From Streptomyces katrae (GTDB lineage Bacteria; Actinomycetota; Actinomycetes; Streptomycetales; Streptomycetaceae): a stretch of 6,349 nt of DNA. Location: positions 1 through 6,349 of the forward strand of contig NZ_JZWV01001144.1 in the NCBI RefSeq assembly GCF_000966975.1, read 5' to 3'. Each line of letters starts with the position of its first letter. Position 1 is the stretch's first letter. A program made the translations under genes and the position numbers. Below, piece after piece: positions 5,297 to 6,349 of the stretch. Below the pieces are notes generated by a model, which made no database searches, was not told the origin of the DNA, and was given only the letters and a program-made list of their open reading frames with translations.

Positions 5297-5942
5297 CACC
5301 CCCGGCCGCATCCGCGTACTGCTCGTCGACGACCACCAGGTCGTCCGGCGCGGTCTGCGCACCTTCCTGGAGGTACAGGAGGACATCGAGGTCGTCGGCG
5401 AGGCCGCCGACGGCGCCGAGGGCACCGACCGCGCCGAGGAGCTGCGGCCCGACGTCATCCTCATGGACGTCACCATGCCCGGCACCGACGGCATCGAGGC
5501 CCTGCGCCGGCTGCGGGACCTCGGCAACCCCGCGCGGGTCCTCATCGTCACCAGCTTCACCGAACAGCGGACCGTGGTCCCCGCCCTGCGGGCCGGCGCC
5601 GCCGGATACCTCTACAAGGACATCGACCCCGACGCCCTGGCCGGAGCCATCCGCTCCGTCCACGCCGGGCACGTCCTCCTCCAGCCGGAGGTCGCCGAGG
5701 CCCTGCTGGCCGCCCAGGACGACCAGGGCGCCCCCGCCGGCCGCCCCGGCTCCCTCACCGACCGCGAACGCGAGGTCCTGGGCCTGATCGCCGACGGCCG
5801 CTCCAACCGCGAGATCGCCCGGGCCCTCGTCCTGTCCGAGAAGACCGTCAAGACGCACGTCTCGAACATCCTGATGAAGCTCGACCTCTCCGACCGCACC
5901 CAGGCCGCGCTGTGGGCCGTCCGGCACGGGATCACGCGGTAA
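5289..5942 (+). CDS. NarL/LuxR-family response regulator (217 aa)
   Basis: This is the partner of the upstream kinase and a predicted DNA-binding transcription factor. The receiver domain (about residues 8-124) has acidic residues D14-D15, phosphoacceptor D60 in DVILMDVTMPG (55-65), T88 in LIVTSF and K110 in YLYKDID; all are intact. A short Gly/Ala/Pro linker (145-154) leads to a LuxR helix-turn-helix (about 155-215), with LTDREREVLGLIADG followed by SNREIARALVLSEKTVKTHV and SNILMKL. In the recognition helix, K185 and K188 fall where DosR uses K179 and K182, but T189 replaces the DosR DNA-contacting N183, so DosR-like specificity is not assured. The GTG at 5289 lies inside the kinase end, with stop TGA at 5294-5296, so translation is coupled. 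The length is normal for the family. No obvious terminator separates it from the chaplin 126 bases downstream. Confidence 0.95.
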   Translation: MADTPGRIRVLLVDDHQVVRRGLRTFLEVQEDIEVVGEAADGAEGTDRAEELRPDVILMDVTMPGTDGIEALRRLRDLGNPARVLIVTSFTEQRTVVPALRAGAAGYLYKDIDPDALAGAIRSVHAGHVLLQPEVAEALLAAQDDQGAPAGRPGSLTDREREVLGLIADGRSNREIARALVLSEKTVKTHVSNILMKLDLSDRTQAALWAVRHGITR

Positions 5943-6025
5943 TGGGCTGAGATGAGATTCATACGACCGGGTGTACGTCGCCCACATGGCGTATCCCATG
6001 GGGCGGGGCGGCGTTCTCCATGGCG

Positions 6026-6048
6026 TGCCGCGGCGGCTGGTCGCGGCA
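6026..6048 (+). promoter_or_regulatory. Hairpin in the region upstream of the chaplin
   Basis: TGCCGCG (6026-6032) pairs with CGCGGCA (6042-6048) around a 9-base loop, 8 bases before the chaplin ribosome site. It may fold in the chaplin leader mRNA or be a protein site. I found no convincing promoter in 5943-6025. The GC-rich composition raises the chance of incidental pairing. Confidence 0.35.
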
Positions 6049-6056
6049 GACGTACT

Positions 6057-6062
6057 GGAGGA
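6057..6062 (+). promoter_or_regulatory. Strong ribosome binding site of the chaplin
   Basis: GGAGGA, with 6 bases between its end and the GTG at 6069. It fixes this start against the longer in-frame ATG at 5952 and suggests high translation, as expected for an abundant surface protein. Confidence 0.75.
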
Positions 6063-6068
6063 CGAGAA

Positions 6069-6314
6069 GTGAAGAACTACAAGAAGGCCGCAGCCGTCAC
6101 CATGATCGCGGGCGGCCTCGTCGCCCTCGGCGCCGGTGTCTCCTCGGCGCACGGCGGTGCGTCCGCGGAGGGCGAGGCCGTGGGCTCGCCCGGCGTGGTC
6201 TCCGGGAACCTGGTCCAGGTCCCCGTGCACGTCCCGGTGAACGCGGTCGGCAACACCGCCAACGTCATCGGCCTGCTCAACGGTGCCTTCGGCAACACGG
6301 GCCTCAACAGCTGA
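6069..6314 (+). CDS. chpE: Short chaplin without cysteines, ChpE-like (81 aa)
   Basis: Chaplins are small secreted amyloid-forming proteins that coat aerial hyphae and spores and lower surface tension at the air-water interface. Residues 1-27 form a Sec signal peptide: basic VKNYKK, hydrophobic AAAVTMIAGGLVALGAGV, and cleavage likely after SSA at 27. The mature protein is about 54 residues. The chaplin domain (about 37-78) shows the hallmark order GSPGVVSGN, VQVPVHVPVN, GNT..VIGLLN, AFGN. Most short chaplins have two cysteines, in VNVCGN and GNxCxN. Here those places are V60 (in VNAVGN) and G78 (in GNTGLN), so no disulfide is possible. This is the known feature of ChpE, hence the symbol, given with moderate confidence. 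N71-G72 replaces the common NP. There is no sorting signal or membrane anchor, so it is not a long chaplin. The gene follows the two-component operon on the same strand and may be cotranscribed or have its own promoter. Confidence 0.92.
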   Translation: MKNYKKAAAVTMIAGGLVALGAGVSSAHGGASAEGEAVGSPGVVSGNLVQVPVHVPVNAVGNTANVIGLLNGAFGNTGLNS

Positions 6315-6349
6315 CCCCACCCCCCCCGGCCCGCGGCCCCCCCTCCCCC

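Noticed and set aside
5943..6068. BldN-type sigma promoter for the chaplin
   Set aside because: I searched for CGTAAC-like and CGTTGA-like hexamers at about 16-base spacing and found no acceptable pair. The promoter remains unassigned.
5952..6068. Longer chaplin start at the ATG at 5952
   Set aside because: The 39 extra residues are Arg/Gly-rich and would bury the signal peptide. The GTG at 6069 has a strong GGAGGA site and starts the standard chaplin signal sequence.
6315..6349. Terminator after the chaplin
   Set aside because: The last 35 bases are C-rich runs around CCGGCCCGCGGCC without a stem long enough to call. The real terminator may lie beyond the window.

Overview
The window is high-GC actinobacterial DNA and almost certainly comes from a Streptomyces or a close relative. 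Every gene shows strong G/C preference at third codon positions. GTG starts are common. The gene set includes a chaplin and the start of a streptophobe-type membrane protein, both typical of streptomycetes, plus an FHA-FHA-ABC exporter of the actinobacterial Rv1747 type.

Layout. (1) Bases 1-134, minus strand: N-terminus of a multi-spanning membrane protein cut by the window edge. (2) Bases 135-364: divergent promoter region. (3) Bases 365-2911, plus strand: an 848-residue exporter fusing two phosphothreonine-reading FHA domains, a Gln/His/Pro-rich linker, an ABC ATPase and an ABCG-like membrane domain. (4) Bases 2944-2989: a near-perfect 14-bp plus 5-bp hairpin between convergent genes, read as a bidirectional terminator. 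(5) Bases 3027-3665, minus strand: a secreted SLT-type lytic transglycosylase. (6) Bases 3666-4138: a 473-base divergent regulatory region holding the transglycosylase promoter, a stable leader hairpin, and a 20-bp palindrome matching 17 of 20 positions of the DosR/DevR (dormancy regulator) box. (7) Bases 4139-5296 and 5289-5942, plus strand: a translationally coupled two-component system, made of a soluble GAF-HisKA_3-HATPase sensor kinase of DevS/DosT type and a NarL/LuxR-type response regulator. (8) Bases 6069-6314, plus strand: a short chaplin without cysteines, ChpE-like.

How they may work together. The kinase's single GAF domain has the histidine and flanking FLGLPVR segment that in mycobacterial DevS/DosT carries haem. 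A DosR-like operator lies between this system and the divergent transglycosylase. This suggests, without proving it, a redox, gas or dormancy-responsive unit that links signalling to cell-wall remodelling and possibly to the chaplin downstream. The FHA-ABC exporter is a separate unit, probably controlled by Ser/Thr kinases encoded elsewhere. No mobile elements, CRISPR arrays, tRNAs or rRNAs were seen.
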